A stretch of 64,000 nucleotides of DNA from NCBI RefSeq assembly GCF_021729135.1, contig NZ_JAJTWW010000004.1, positions 62,001 to 126,000 of the forward strand, given 5' to 3'. The notes beneath the pieces are model-generated. The model was not told where the DNA came from. It saw only the letters and a list, made by a program, of their open reading frames with translations, and did no database searches. Position 1 is the stretch's first letter; the number at the start of each line of letters is the position of its first letter. A program made the translations under genes and the position numbers. Below are positions 50,408 through 58,916 of this stretch, piece after piece. Origin of the DNA: Brevibacterium daeguense (GTDB lineage: Bacteria; Actinomycetota; Actinomycetes; Actinomycetales; Brevibacteriaceae).

Positions 50408-51199
50408 ATGCGGATTGTAACTTTTGTCAAGTACGTCCCGGACGCAGCCGGCGACCGCTCCTTCGAGTCGGACAACACCGTCGATCGCTCGGTCGACGGT
50501 CTGCTCTCCGAGCTCGACGAGTACGCGGTGGAGGCCGCCCTGCAGATCGCAGACGACGCTGATGACGCCGAGGTCATCGCCCTGACCGTGGGTCCGGACG
50601 ATGCCGTCGACGCCGTGCGCAAGTCCCTGCAGATGGGCGCGGACATGGGCGTGCACGTCCTCGACGACGCCCTCGAGGCCACCGATGCGCTCGGCACCTC
50701 GAAGACGCTGGCCGCTGCGGTCAGGAAGGTCGAGGAAGAGGAGGGACCGGTCGACCTCATCATCACCGGTCTGTCCTCCACCGACGGCCAGATGTCCGTC
50801 GTCCCGGTGCAGGTCGCCGAGCTGCTCGGCCGCCCCGCCGCCACCCAGGCCTCCGCGCTGGAGGTGACCGGCAGCACCGCCAAGATCCGCCGTGACGGTG
50901 ACACCGCCTCGGAGCACATCGAGGTCGCGCTGCCGGCCCTGGTCTCCGTGACCGACCAGATCAACGACCCGCGCTACCCCTCCTTCAAGGGCATCATGGC
51001 CGCCAAGAAGAAGCCGCTCGAGGAGTACGACCTCGAAGAGCTCGGCCTGGACGCCTCCGAGGTCGGAACCGCCGGCGCCGCCACCGAGGTCGTCGAAGTC
51101 GTCGCTGCTCCCCCGCGCACCGCCGGTGAAGTCGTCACCGACGAGGGCGACGGCGGCACCAAGCTGGTCGAATGGCTGGCCTCCAAGAAGCTCGTCTGA
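50408..51199 (+). CDS. etfB: Electron transfer flavoprotein beta subunit
   Basis: 263 residues. The start MRIVTFVKYVPDAAGDRSFE and the AMP-binding region KSLQMGADMGVHVLDD, followed by the ETF-beta signature VEVALPALVSVTDQINDPRYPS, are typical. It forms the heterodimer with EtfA that accepts electrons from acyl-CoA dehydrogenases. GAAAGGA lies upstream. Confidence 0.95.
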   Translation: MRIVTFVKYVPDAAGDRSFESDNTVDRSVDGLLSELDEYAVEAALQIADDADDAEVIALTVGPDDAVDAVRKSLQMGADMGVHVLDDALEATDALGTSKTLAAAVRKVEEEEGPVDLIITGLSSTDGQMSVVPVQVAELLGRPAATQASALEVTGSTAKIRRDGDTASEHIEVALPALVSVTDQINDPRYPSFKGIMAAKKKPLEEYDLEELGLDASEVGTAGAATEVVEVVAAPPRTAGEVVTDEGDGGTKLVEWLASKKLV

Positions 51200-51259
51200 T
51201 CAGCGCCCGACGCTCTCGATACGCACAGACCCCACCTGCAAAGGGATTGATTACACACC

Positions 51260-52210
51260 ATGTCTGAAGTTCTCGTTCTCGTAGACCATGTGGGCGGCGA
51301 GGTCCGCAAGTCCACCCTCGAACTGCTCACCATCGCCAAGCCACTCGGCGAGCCCGTCGCAGTCTTCATCGGCGATGCCGCCGCAGGCGAGGCCGCTGCC
51401 GGCCGACTCGGAGAGTACGGCGCCGAGAAGGTGCTCGTCGCCTCGGACCCGGCTTACTCGGAGTACCTCGTGGCACCCCACGCCGAGCTGCTGGCCAACC
51501 TCATCGAGACCCGCCAGCCCGCCGGCGTGCTCGTCCCGGCCACCGCCGACGGCCGTGAGATCGCAGCACGGGCCGCCGTTCGCACCAACTCCGGCGTGAT
51601 CACCGACGCCAACGCGGTGGCAGACGGCTTCGTCGCCACCCAGTCGGTCTTCGCCGGCTCCTACACCGTGACCGGCAGGGTCATCAAGGGCACCCCGATC
51701 GTGGCAGTCAAGCCGAACTCGGTCGCCCCGGAGGCCAACGCCGGCGCAGGCACCGTCGAGACGGTCGACTTCGCGCCGTCCGACGCGGCGAAGACCGCCA
51801 AGATCGTCTCCGTCGAGGAGAAGCCGGCATCCGGTCGCCCGCAGCTGACCGAGGCGCCCATCGTGGTGTCCGGCGGCCGCGGCACCAACGGCGACTTCGG
51901 CCCCGTCGAGGAGCTCGCCGACGCTCTCGGCGCTGCCGTCGGCGCCTCGCGCGCGGCAGTCGACGCGGGCTGGTACCCGCACGCCAACCAGGTCGGCCAG
52001 ACCGGCAAGACGGTCTCGCCGCAGCTGTACGTGGCCGCCGGCATCTCCGGCGCCATCCAGCACCGCGCGGGCATGCAGACCTCGAAGAACATCGTCGCCA
52101 TCAACAAGGACGACGAGGCTCCGATCTTCGAGCTCGCCGACTTCGGCGTGGTGGGCGACCTGTTCCAGGTCCTCCCCCAGGCCACCGAGGCGGTCAAGGC
52201 CCGCAAGTGA
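51260..52210 (+). CDS. etfA: Electron transfer flavoprotein alpha subunit
   Basis: 316 residues. The FAD-binding C-terminus [20 protein letters not shown] (written [16 protein letters not shown] here) and [22 protein letters not shown] are the family signature. It is the partner of EtfB with 60 bp between the genes. An intrinsic terminator follows at 52293-52323. Confidence 0.96.
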   Translation: MSEVLVLVDHVGGEVRKSTLELLTIAKPLGEPVAVFIGDAAAGEAAAGRLGEYGAEKVLVASDPAYSEYLVAPHAELLANLIETRQPAGVLVPATADGREIAARAAVRTNSGVITDANAVADGFVATQSVFAGSYTVTGRVIKGTPIVAVKPNSVAPEANAGAGTVETVDFAPSDAAKTAKIVSVEEKPASGRPQLTEAPIVVSGGRGTNGDFGPVEELADALGAAVGASRAAVDAGWYPHANQVGQTGKTVSPQLYVAAGISGAIQHRAGMQTSKNIVAINKDDEAPIFELADFGVVGDLFQVLPQATEAVKARK

Positions 52211-52292
52211 TCCTGCGCGGGTGACCCCACGGGGGTGACCCGCGCGGGTGGCTTGCGCGAGCCACCCCCACCCCACCGAATAGTGGTCAGAG

Positions 52293-52323
52293 AAGTCCGG
52301 TTTTCCACGTGAAAGCCGGACTT
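52293..52323 (+). terminator. Intrinsic terminator after etfA
   Basis: AAGTCCGGTTTTC (52293-52305) and GAAAGCCGGACTT (52311-52323) pair over 13 bp with one G-T wobble around a CACGT loop and are followed by a short T-rich stretch. It lies 83 bp after etfA. Confidence 0.8.
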
Positions 52324-52443
52324 TTCTGCCCTTCAGATCGACGATTTCGGACTTCTCTGACCTTCGGATTCGCAGTTTCGAACGTTTCTGACCTTTCGAT
52401 TGGATCTACAGTTTCGAACGTTTCTGACCTTCGGATCTGCGCT
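52321..52443. repeat. Four imperfect tandem repeats (about 26-36 bp) after etfA
   Basis: Units begin near 52321, 52351, 52382 and 52418 and share TTTCTGACCTTYSGAT and CAGTTTCGA words; units 3 and 4 begin identically for 15 bp. Part of unit 2, CGGACTTCTCTGAC (52348-52361), is a perfect reverse complement of GTCAGAGAAGTCCG at 52286-52299. The block sits between the convergent etfA and glgC-like genes. Confidence 0.8.
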
Positions 52444-52452
52444 CACGGGGTT

Positions 52453-53706
52453 TCAGCCCTGGTCGTCTGTCAGGCGGGGCAGGGGCGAGTCGGGGTCGAA
52501 CTCAGCCACCGAGTCGACTTCGCCGTTCGCGCCGATCAGGGTGATCCGTCCCGGCTCCCCCATCTGCCAAGCCGTGCCCAGCTGTCCAACCTCCCCATGC
52601 TTCCCAGCCTTGCCCAGCCGCACGGCTTCCCCCAGCCCAGCCTCCCGCGGTGCCCGCACGTGGGCGCCGGCTGCCACAATGCAGTTGCGCAGCCGCACCC
52701 CGGAATCGATCCTCACGCTCTCCAGCAGCACACTGTCGATCACCTCGGCATCCGCAGCCACCTCGCCGTCGACGCCGACGACCGAGTGCTCCACTCGCCC
52801 GTCGACGAAGGCTCCGCCGGCCACGAACGAGTCCCTGACCTGAGCCCGAGCCCCCAGGTGTGCGGGCGTGCGCTGGGGCTGCGCCGACAGCAGCGGCCAG
52901 CCGGCATCGGAGAGGTCGAGCGCATCGCCGTCGATGAGCTGCAGGTTGGCGGTCCAGTAGGACTGCAGAGTGCCCAGGTCCATCCAGTACCCGCCCAGCT
53001 CATGAGCGACGACCTTCTTCGCCTCCAGGACGTGCGGAAGGAGCTCGGCGCCGTAGTCGCTGAGCTGCTCGTACTCCTCGAGCAGCGACTGGAGCGCGGA
53101 GAACAGCGCCTCTGCCCGGTAGAGGAAGACCTCGGTGACGACGGAGCCGTCGCGGCGACCTTCGGGCTTGTCGGCGAAGTCGACCACCACACCCTCGGAA
53201 TCGACCTCGACCACGCCGTAACGCGAGATGTCGCCGCTGCGATCAGTGGTGACGATCGTGAGATCGGCGGCTGCCGCCTCGTGGGTGTCGAAGACGTCGA
53301 GGAAGTTCAGCCGGTAGAGGTGGTCGGCGCTGAGCACCAGCACGTGGTCGGGGTCGAATTCCCGCATCGCCTCAAGCTGCCGGGCCAGGGAGTCCGCGTT
53401 GCCGCGGGCGAATCCCTCTCCCTGGGCGCCCTCGAACGGCGGCACCACCACGAGGCCGCCGTGCGAGCGGTCGAGGTCCCAGGGTCTGCCGTTGTCCAGA
53501 TAGGAGTTGAGTCGGCGGGCCTGGTACTGCTCGACGATCCAGACATCCCTGATGTGGGAGTGAGCGAGATTGCTCAGCGATACGTCGATCAAGTTGTATG
53601 TTCCCCCGATCGGCAGCGTCGGCTTGGGCCGGCTATCGGTCAGCGCTTCGAGCCCGCCGCCTCTGCCGCCGGCGAGGATGACTGCGAGTATCCGGGGGAT
53701 TTTCAT
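52453..53706 (-). CDS. glgC: GlgC-like glucose-1-phosphate adenylyltransferase family protein
   Basis: 417 residues. The nucleotidyltransferase head ILAGGRGGGLEALTDSRPKP is followed by YNLIDVSLSNLAHSHIRDVW, VLSADHLYRLN and a left-handed beta-helix C-terminus. GlgC makes ADP-glucose for glycogen. The normal GGxGxRL signature has Gly in place of Arg (GGRGGGL), so catalytic or substrate behaviour could differ. A repeated Gly/Leu/Lys/Glu-rich stretch lies near the C-terminus at about residues 355-390. A TAGCAT box ends 7 bp before the ATG, so it may be leaderless. The frame continuing to 54810 was rejected as a shadow of yihY. Confidence 0.8.
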   Translation of the reverse strand: MKIPRILAVILAGGRGGGLEALTDSRPKPTLPIGGTYNLIDVSLSNLAHSHIRDVWIVEQYQARRLNSYLDNGRPWDLDRSHGGLVVVPPFEGAQGEGFARGNADSLARQLEAMREFDPDHVLVLSADHLYRLNFLDVFDTHEAAAADLTIVTTDRSGDISRYGVVEVDSEGVVVDFADKPEGRRDGSVVTEVFLYRAEALFSALQSLLEEYEQLSDYGAELLPHVLEAKKVVAHELGGYWMDLGTLQSYWTANLQLIDGDALDLSDAGWPLLSAQPQRTPAHLGARAQVRDSFVAGGAFVDGRVEHSVVGVDGEVAADAEVIDSVLLESVRIDSGVRLRNCIVAAGAHVRAPREAGLGEAVRLGKAGKHGEVGQLGTAWQMGEPGRITLIGANGEVDSVAEFDPDSPLPRLTDDQG

Positions 53707-53713
53707 AGCGGCA

Positions 53714-53778
53714 ATGCTACTTGGCAGAACCCTGCACGGCGGGCAGTGTCGCGGGGCCGGCAGCTGCCGCCGTAGACT
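53714..53778. promoter_or_regulatory. Divergent leaderless promoters between glgC and yihY
   Basis: TAGCAT (minus strand, 53714-53719) lies 7 bp before the glgC ATG and TAGACT (plus strand, 53773-53778) lies 6 bp before the yihY GTG. Neither gene has a ribosome binding site. I do not see convincing -35 boxes. Confidence 0.5.
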
Positions 53779-53784
53779 GCCAGC

Positions 53785-54891
53785 GTGGGTACGCAGAAGC
53801 GCAGGAGCAGCAGGAGACTTGGCCGAAGAGCGCGCAGCAGCGCTGCGGACAGCCGGACGGCCCGCGGCAGCAGCGCCGGCGGGCCGCGGACCGCTCCCCG
53901 CCGGCTCACCAAGACGTCCTGGAAGTACGCCTGGGCGCGCACGGTGCAGCAGTTCCGGCTCGATCGCAGGACTCATACCGCCGCACAGCTGTCGTTCTAC
54001 TTCCTCCTGGCTGCGGTGCCCGGCCTGACCGCGATCCTCTCGATCTTCAATGTGTTCGGCGAGGGGCCCGAGACCGTCACGCGGATTCTCGATCGGGTTG
54101 AGCAGGCGTCCGGGCAGGAGGCCGCCGCCCAGCTCGAGCAGCCCCTCATGGACCTGGTGCAGTCGCCGGCCGGCGGTGCCGCCTTCGTCATCGGCATCCT
54201 CGTCGCGCTGTGGTCGGCGAGCAAGTACGTGTCCGCGTTCGGCCAGGACATCAACGACGTCTACGACATGCCCGAAGGCCGTCCGCTGTGGCTGCGTCGC
54301 CTGCAGACCTTCCTGGTCACCATCCTCGCGATCGTCATGGTCGTCGCAATCGTCGCCTGCGTCGTCGGATCCAGCAGCCTCGTCGAAGCGCTGGGCTTCA
54401 GCGGCACCGCCGCCACCGTCTGGATGTGGACCCGCTTCCCGCTGGCGGTGATCCTCACCCTGCTGCTGATCGCGCTGCTCTACCTGACCACCAGCAACGT
54501 CAAGCGCCCCGCCCTCAACCCGGCCACGCTCGGCGCTCTGATCGCGCTGCTGTCCTGGATCGTCCTCAGCGGCGCTCTGTATCTCTACGCGGTCGTGATC
54601 GGCGGATTCAGCTCGACCTACGGCTCGATGGCCGGCGTCCTCATCATCCTGTTCTGGCTCTGGCTGTCCAATATGGCGCTGCTGTTCGGCGCGCAGTTCG
54701 ACGCCGAGGTGGAACGCGTCCGCCAGCTCCAGGCCGGCATCCGAGCCGAGGATGTCATCCAGCTGGCGCCTCGGTCCCGGAAGAAGATCGTCCGCGATGC
54801 CCGCACCCACGCCCGCTTCCAGGGCCGTGGGCGAGCCCTGCGGGAGAGCGCAGGGGCCACGGACGGCGACGAGAAGGCGCTGCCGGTATAG
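53785..54891 (+). CDS. YihY/BrkB family inner membrane protein
   Basis: 368 residues with an Arg/Ser-rich cytoplasmic start (about 45 residues), six membrane helices and a basic tail. The family signature is HTAAQLSFYFLLAAVPGLTAI, and the late YGSMAGVLIILFWLWLSNMALLFGAQFDAE is also typical. The function of YihY is not settled; BrkB-like members have been linked to serum resistance. It is followed after 107 bp by the YtxH-like gene, with a strong terminator after that. Confidence 0.9.
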   Translation: MGTQKRRSSRRLGRRARSSAADSRTARGSSAGGPRTAPRRLTKTSWKYAWARTVQQFRLDRRTHTAAQLSFYFLLAAVPGLTAILSIFNVFGEGPETVTRILDRVEQASGQEAAAQLEQPLMDLVQSPAGGAAFVIGILVALWSASKYVSAFGQDINDVYDMPEGRPLWLRRLQTFLVTILAIVMVVAIVACVVGSSSLVEALGFSGTAATVWMWTRFPLAVILTLLLIALLYLTTSNVKRPALNPATLGALIALLSWIVLSGALYLYAVVIGGFSSTYGSMAGVLIILFWLWLSNMALLFGAQFDAEVERVRQLQAGIRAEDVIQLAPRSRKKIVRDARTHARFQGRGRALRESAGATDGDEKALPV

Positions 54892-54998
54892 ACTGAATCA
54901 CGAACCGGCAAGCGCTTTCGCGCAGATCCGCGAAGGCAAGGACCCTTGCCGTGGACGACAGCGCGTCGACAGCGGCGCCGAACCCCTTGGGAGGGACA

Positions 54999-55499
54999 GT
55001 GAAGAAGCGTCTCATACTGCTGGCAGGTATCGGAGCCGGGTTCGTCCTCGGTTCGCGTGCGGGCCGGCAGAGCTACGAAAAGCTCAAGAGCCAGGTCGAG
55101 GAATGGTGGAGTGACCCACGGGTGCAGGACTCGATCCACAAGGCCACGGACACCGTGAAGGAACAGGCTCCCGCTGTCGCCGGCAAGGTGCAGAGCGCGG
55201 CAGGATCCGCCGCCGGCACAGTCCAGGGCAAGGTCGAGGACTTCAAGGCCGGCCGCGAGCAGAAGAAGGCCGAGAAGGCAGGCGACGACGCCGACGAGGC
55301 TGCGGAATCGGCTCCCTCGGAGGAGGACGCGAAAGCCGCTCTCGGGGTCGACGTCACCGAAGCCGACCTCACCGGAGCCGATGACCGGCCGATCACGCTC
55401 GACGACGTCGAGAACGAGGACGAGCTGATCCTCGACGACTCGATCTCCCAGCCGCGCACCGGACCGGTCGACGCCGGACCCGGCGCAGAACGCGACTGA
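54999..55499 (+). CDS. YtxH-like small membrane-anchored protein
   Basis: 166 residues. One N-terminal membrane segment (KKRLILLAGIGAGFVLGSRAG) is followed by an amphipathic region with WWSDPRVQDSIHKATDTVKE, an Ala/Lys-rich helix and an acidic tail. This resembles YtxH/DUF3618-type actinobacterial proteins of unknown role, sometimes linked to stress. The GTG at 54999 is chosen for its GGGAGG; the frame is open to 54951. Confidence 0.65.
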   Translation: MKKRLILLAGIGAGFVLGSRAGRQSYEKLKSQVEEWWSDPRVQDSIHKATDTVKEQAPAVAGKVQSAAGSAAGTVQGKVEDFKAGREQKKAEKAGDDADEAAESAPSEEDAKAALGVDVTEADLTGADDRPITLDDVENEDELILDDSISQPRTGPVDAGPGAERD

Positions 55500-55516
55500 G
55501 ACGCAGCAGGACCGAG

Positions 55517-55551
55517 CCCCGGCGGGATTTCTCCCGCCGGGGCAGTTTTTT
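55517..55551 (+). terminator. Strong intrinsic terminator
   Basis: CCCCGGCGGGA (55517-55527) and TCCCGCCGGGG (55532-55542) form a perfect 11-bp stem with a TTTC loop, followed by CAGTTTTTT. It ends the yihY-YtxH transcript. Confidence 0.92.
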
Positions 55552-55655
55552 CCGGCACTGGCCTTCTGGTCGCCGGCGATGCCGCGTGGACTCCTGCGAT
55601 CAGTCTTCCGCGGGGACGACCGCTCTCCCGCACTGTCGTCCCGCCGGCGAGAGCG

Positions 55656-57143
55656 CTACTGCAGGGAACTCGTCAGGCGGGCGAGGCTTTCCACGTACTT
55701 CCTCCCGATCGACCGCTCGCGCCACGCCGCGACATCGAGTTCGACCGAGTTCTCGCGGTAGTCGTCGAGCTCGAGCTGATACATCCGGGCGGTGAACTCC
55801 TTGTCGACGATGAACAGCGACACCTCCATGTTCAGCGCGAACGACCGCTCGTCCATATTCGAGGACCCGATGATCGTCACCTCGTCATCGATGAGGACGA
55901 ACTTCGAGTGGAGCACCGTGGGCGCGTGGTATTCGAAGATGCGCACTCCGGCGTCGACCAGATCGTCATAGTAGGACTGCTGCGCCTTCTGGGTGATCGC
56001 GTTGTTGCTCGTCGCTCCGACGTACAGGCGGACGTCGACCCCCGAGCGCGATTCCGTGACCATCGCCTTCATCAGCGACTCATCGGGCACGAAGTACGGC
56101 GAGCAGATCACCACAGAGTGATTGGCGTTGTAGATCAGGTGGTTGAACAGCATCAGGTTATTCTCGAGCTCGAATCCGGGGCCGCTGGGCACCACCTGCG
56201 CCATCACCCCCGAGTCGTGTGACGACTCGATCGTCTCCTCGTATTCGTCGGCCAGGATGTCTCCGGTCTCCGCGTACCAGTCCGAGGCGAACACCGCGTT
56301 GAGCTCGGCCACCACCGGCCCGGTGCACCTGACCGCCAGGTCCTTCCACTGGAAGCCCTTGCGCACGTTGGACTTCTTGTTGTACGAGCGGTCGATGACG
56401 TTGAGCGAACCCGTATACGCGACCTCACCGTCGACGACCAGGATCTTCCGATGGTTGCGCAGATCGGGCCGTTGGTACTCCAACCGCCAGGGCCTGATCG
56501 GCAGGCACCGGCGCCATGAGATGCCCGAGGCGTCGAGCTGCTTGACGAGCTCGGAGTACCCCGGGTAACCGGCCGAGCCGAGGTGATCGATGAGGATCCG
56601 CACCTTGACCCCGCGCGCATGGGCGGCGAACAGGGACTCCAGCAGAGGAGCCGTGGTCTCGTCCATCGCCACGATGTAGAACTCGAAGTGGACGTATGTC
56701 GTGGCCCTGTCAACCTCGGCGGCCATGTCGAGGTAGCACTGGTGGTTGTCCTCCTGGAGGGAGAACTCGTTGCCATGCGTCATGGGCAGAGCGCCGAGGG
56801 AGTAATTCAGCTGTGCCGAGGTGGCCAGCGGCAGGGGAAGGTGCTCGGATCGACCGAGGATCGCCTTCTCCTCGGTCCCCTCACGGATGTAGTCGTTGAT
56901 CCTGCTCTGCTTCTCGCGCCTGCTGCGAGGCAGCTTCGTGGAGCCGAAGATGAGGAATGCGAGGATGCCGACGTAGGGAATCAGGAAGATCGCCATCAGC
57001 CAGCCGAGTGCCGTCGTCGGCTTGCGCCGGTACGGGATCCATCCGAGGGCGACGAAGCGGATCACGAGGTCCACCGCGATGATGATGCCCGCCACCCAGG
57101 TGGGCCAATCAGCGCTGGCGGTAATGAGGAACAAGGGATCCAC
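55656..57143 (-). CDS. cls: Cardiolipin synthase
   Basis: 495 residues. Two N-terminal membrane helices (about 15-35 and 46-68), then two phospholipase D-type motifs: NHRKILVVDGEVAYTGSLNV and HSKFVLIDDEVTIIGSSNMD. It condenses two phosphatidylglycerols into cardiolipin in the membrane. The start is GTG at 57143. A hairpin at 57195-57232 separates it from the upstream SDR gene. Confidence 0.92.
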   Translation of the reverse strand: MDPLFLITASADWPTWVAGIIIAVDLVIRFVALGWIPYRRKPTTALGWLMAIFLIPYVGILAFLIFGSTKLPRSRREKQSRINDYIREGTEEKAILGRSEHLPLPLATSAQLNYSLGALPMTHGNEFSLQEDNHQCYLDMAAEVDRATTYVHFEFYIVAMDETTAPLLESLFAAHARGVKVRILIDHLGSAGYPGYSELVKQLDASGISWRRCLPIRPWRLEYQRPDLRNHRKILVVDGEVAYTGSLNVIDRSYNKKSNVRKGFQWKDLAVRCTGPVVAELNAVFASDWYAETGDILADEYEETIESSHDSGVMAQVVPSGPGFELENNLMLFNHLIYNANHSVVICSPYFVPDESLMKAMVTESRSGVDVRLYVGATSNNAITQKAQQSYYDDLVDAGVRIFEYHAPTVLHSKFVLIDDEVTIIGSSNMDERSFALNMEVSLFIVDKEFTARMYQLELDDYRENSVELDVAAWRERSIGRKYVESLARLTSSLQ

Positions 57144-57194
57144 GGGGTCTCGTCACTTCTGAAGCGGACTGGGGCATCTTCGTCATCCTATCCG

Positions 57195-57232
57195 GCTGAT
57201 GCCCCGGATCGGACTCGATCCGGGGCATCAGC
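57195..57232 (-). terminator. Perfect 17-bp hairpin between SDR and cls
   Basis: GCTGATGCCCCGGATCG (57195-57211) and CGATCCGGGGCATCAGC (57216-57232) form a perfect 17-bp stem with a 4-base loop. There is no T run on either side, as in many actinobacterial terminators. It would end the maoC-to-SDR transcript. Confidence 0.75.
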
Positions 57233-57286
57233 AGAGCGCTCGCGGCCGCAGGAGGCGCCGGCGACTCCGAGGAGCAGCGCAGGTGA

Positions 57287-58030
57287 TCAGATGTGGCGGC
57301 CGCCGGCGATCTCCAGCACGGTGCCGGACATGTACGACGACATGTCGGAGGCCAGGAACACCACCACCGAGGCGACCTCGCTGGGCTCACCGGCGCGGCC
57401 CATCGGGATCTCGGCGAGCTTGGCGTCGATGACGTCCTGACGCATCGCAGCGGTCATCGCGGTGTTGATGAAGCCGGGCTGGATGGCGTTGACGCGCACG
57501 TTCTTGAATCCGACCTCCTTCGCGGCGGCCTTGGTCATGCCGACGATCCCGGCCTTGGCGGCCGAGTAGTTGGTCTGGCCGAGCATGCCGACCTTGCCGG
57601 AGATCGAGGACACGTTGATGATCGAGCCGCCGCTGTCCTGCTCGCGCATGATCCCCGAGGCGGTCTTCAGGCCGTTCCAGGTACCGCGCACGTGCACGGC
57701 GATGACCTGGTCGAACTGCTCCTCGGTCATCTTCCGCATGGTGGCGTCGCGGGTGATGCCGGCGTTGTTGACCATGACATCGAGCGAGCCGAACCGGTCC
57801 ACGGCGGTCTGGGCGAGCGCCTCGACCTGGCCCAGGTCGACGACGTTGCATGCCTGACCGACGGCGCGGTCGCCCACGCCGAGCTTCTCGGCGGCGGCGG
57901 CGACGGCTTCCTCATTGAGGTCACCGAGGACGACGTTGGCGCCTTCGGCGACGAACGCCTCGGCGATCGCGTAGCCCAGGCCCTGTGCGGCTCCGGTGAT
58001 GACAGCGGTGCGGCCTTCGAGCAGACCCAT
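57287..58030 (-). CDS. FabG-like 3-oxoacyl reductase (SDR)
   Basis: 247 residues. [33 protein letters not shown], then the catalytic Ser in [15 protein letters not shown] and YSAAK, with a [16 protein letters not shown] end. It is a 3-ketoacyl-CoA/ACP reductase by family. AAGGAG precedes the ATG. It lies 121 bp downstream of the enoyl-CoA hydratase gene on the same strand and is probably part of the fatty acid or acyl-CoA operon. Confidence 0.88.
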   Translation of the reverse strand: MGLLEGRTAVITGAAQGLGYAIAEAFVAEGANVVLGDLNEEAVAAAAEKLGVGDRAVGQACNVVDLGQVEALAQTAVDRFGSLDVMVNNAGITRDATMRKMTEEQFDQVIAVHVRGTWNGLKTASGIMREQDSGGSIINVSSISGKVGMLGQTNYSAAKAGIVGMTKAAAKEVGFKNVRVNAIQPGFINTAMTAAMRQDVIDAKLAEIPMGRAGEPSEVASVVVFLASDMSSYMSGTVLEIAGGRHI

Positions 58031-58151
58031 AGTGACTCCTTAAGTTTCGAGCGCGGCCGGATCCCGGCCTGTGCAATGTATGTGACGAGTGGAGGGAGGG
58101 TGGTGTGCGGAGCAGTGCGGTGACGGGCGGAGGCGCCTCAGCGGACCAGGA

Positions 58152-58916
58152 TCAGCGTCCGCTGAAGCGCGGGCTGCGCTTCTCGAAGAAGGCGGCCTTG
58201 CCCTCGGTGAAGTCGGCGGTGAAGAACAGCTCCCGCTGGCCTGCCGCCTCGGCGGCCAGCGCCTCTTCGAGAGTCGGGGTGCCCCCGGCGAGCGCCTGCT
58301 TGATCCAGCTCACGGAGCCCGGCGCCCGCTGGGCCATCCGGCCCGCGGTCTCGAGTGCGACGGGAAGCGCCTGACCGTCCTCGACCAGCTGGTCGACGAG
58401 GCCCCACGCTGCTCCGTCCTCAGCACCGATCGGGTCACCGGCGAGCATGAGCCGACGGGCCCGTGCCGACCCCACCCGGGCGGGCAGCAGCGAGAGCAGC
58501 CCGCCGTCGGGCACGATGCCCAGCCGCGAGAACGGCAGCAGGAACTTCGCGCCGGCGCCGGCCACGACCACGTCGCAGGCGCACGCCAGCCCCACCGAGG
58601 CGCCCGCGGCAGCCTTCTCCACAGCCGCGACGGTGATGACCGGAAGGCCGGCGACCAGCCGGATGAATTCCGCGACCGCCCCCATCCGCTCATCACTGGC
58701 CCCGGGGCTGGGCGGCGGCATGGTCGCCAGGTCGCCGCCGGCGGAGAACACGCCCTCGGCCCCGGTGAAGACCACGGCGCGCACCCCGGCCGGCAGAGGG
58801 TCGAGTGCCGCGACGATCTCGCTGCGCATCTCCGCGCCCAGCGGATTGCGCCGCGCCGGCTCGTTGAAGGTGACGGTCAGAATGCCGTCGGCCACCTCGG
58901 TGAGGATCAGGCTCAT
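58152..58916 (-). CDS. Enoyl-CoA hydratase/isomerase family protein
   Basis: 254 residues of the crotonase fold. The oxyanion hole is FSAGGDLATM, and the region GASVGLACACDVVVAGAGAKFLLPFSRLGIVPDGGLLSLLP contains the active-site loop. The typical pair of Glu residues is replaced (IVPDGGL has Asp), so it may be an isomerase rather than a hydratase. It overlaps the acyl-CoA dehydrogenase stop by 4 bp. The frame continuing to 59333 is a shadow. Confidence 0.88.
   Translation of the reverse strand: MSLILTEVADGILTVTFNEPARRNPLGAEMRSEIVAALDPLPAGVRAVVFTGAEGVFSAGGDLATMPPPSPGASDERMGAVAEFIRLVAGLPVITVAAVEKAAAGASVGLACACDVVVAGAGAKFLLPFSRLGIVPDGGLLSLLPARVGSARARRLMLAGDPIGAEDGAAWGLVDQLVEDGQALPVALETAGRMAQRAPGSVSWIKQALAGGTPTLEEALAAEAAGQRELFFTADFTEGKAAFFEKRSPRFSGR

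Noticed and set aside
52321-52443. CRISPR-like repeats after etfA
   Set aside because: Units are contiguous, diverged and only four, with no unique spacers and no cas gene.
52309-53775. 488-residue plus-strand frame opposite the glgC-like gene
   Set aside because: It runs through the terminator and repeat block and is antisense to a recognisable enzyme.
52453-54810. 785-residue frame on the minus strand
   Set aside because: Only the part up to 53706 is GlgC-like; the rest lies opposite yihY and has no recognisable domain.
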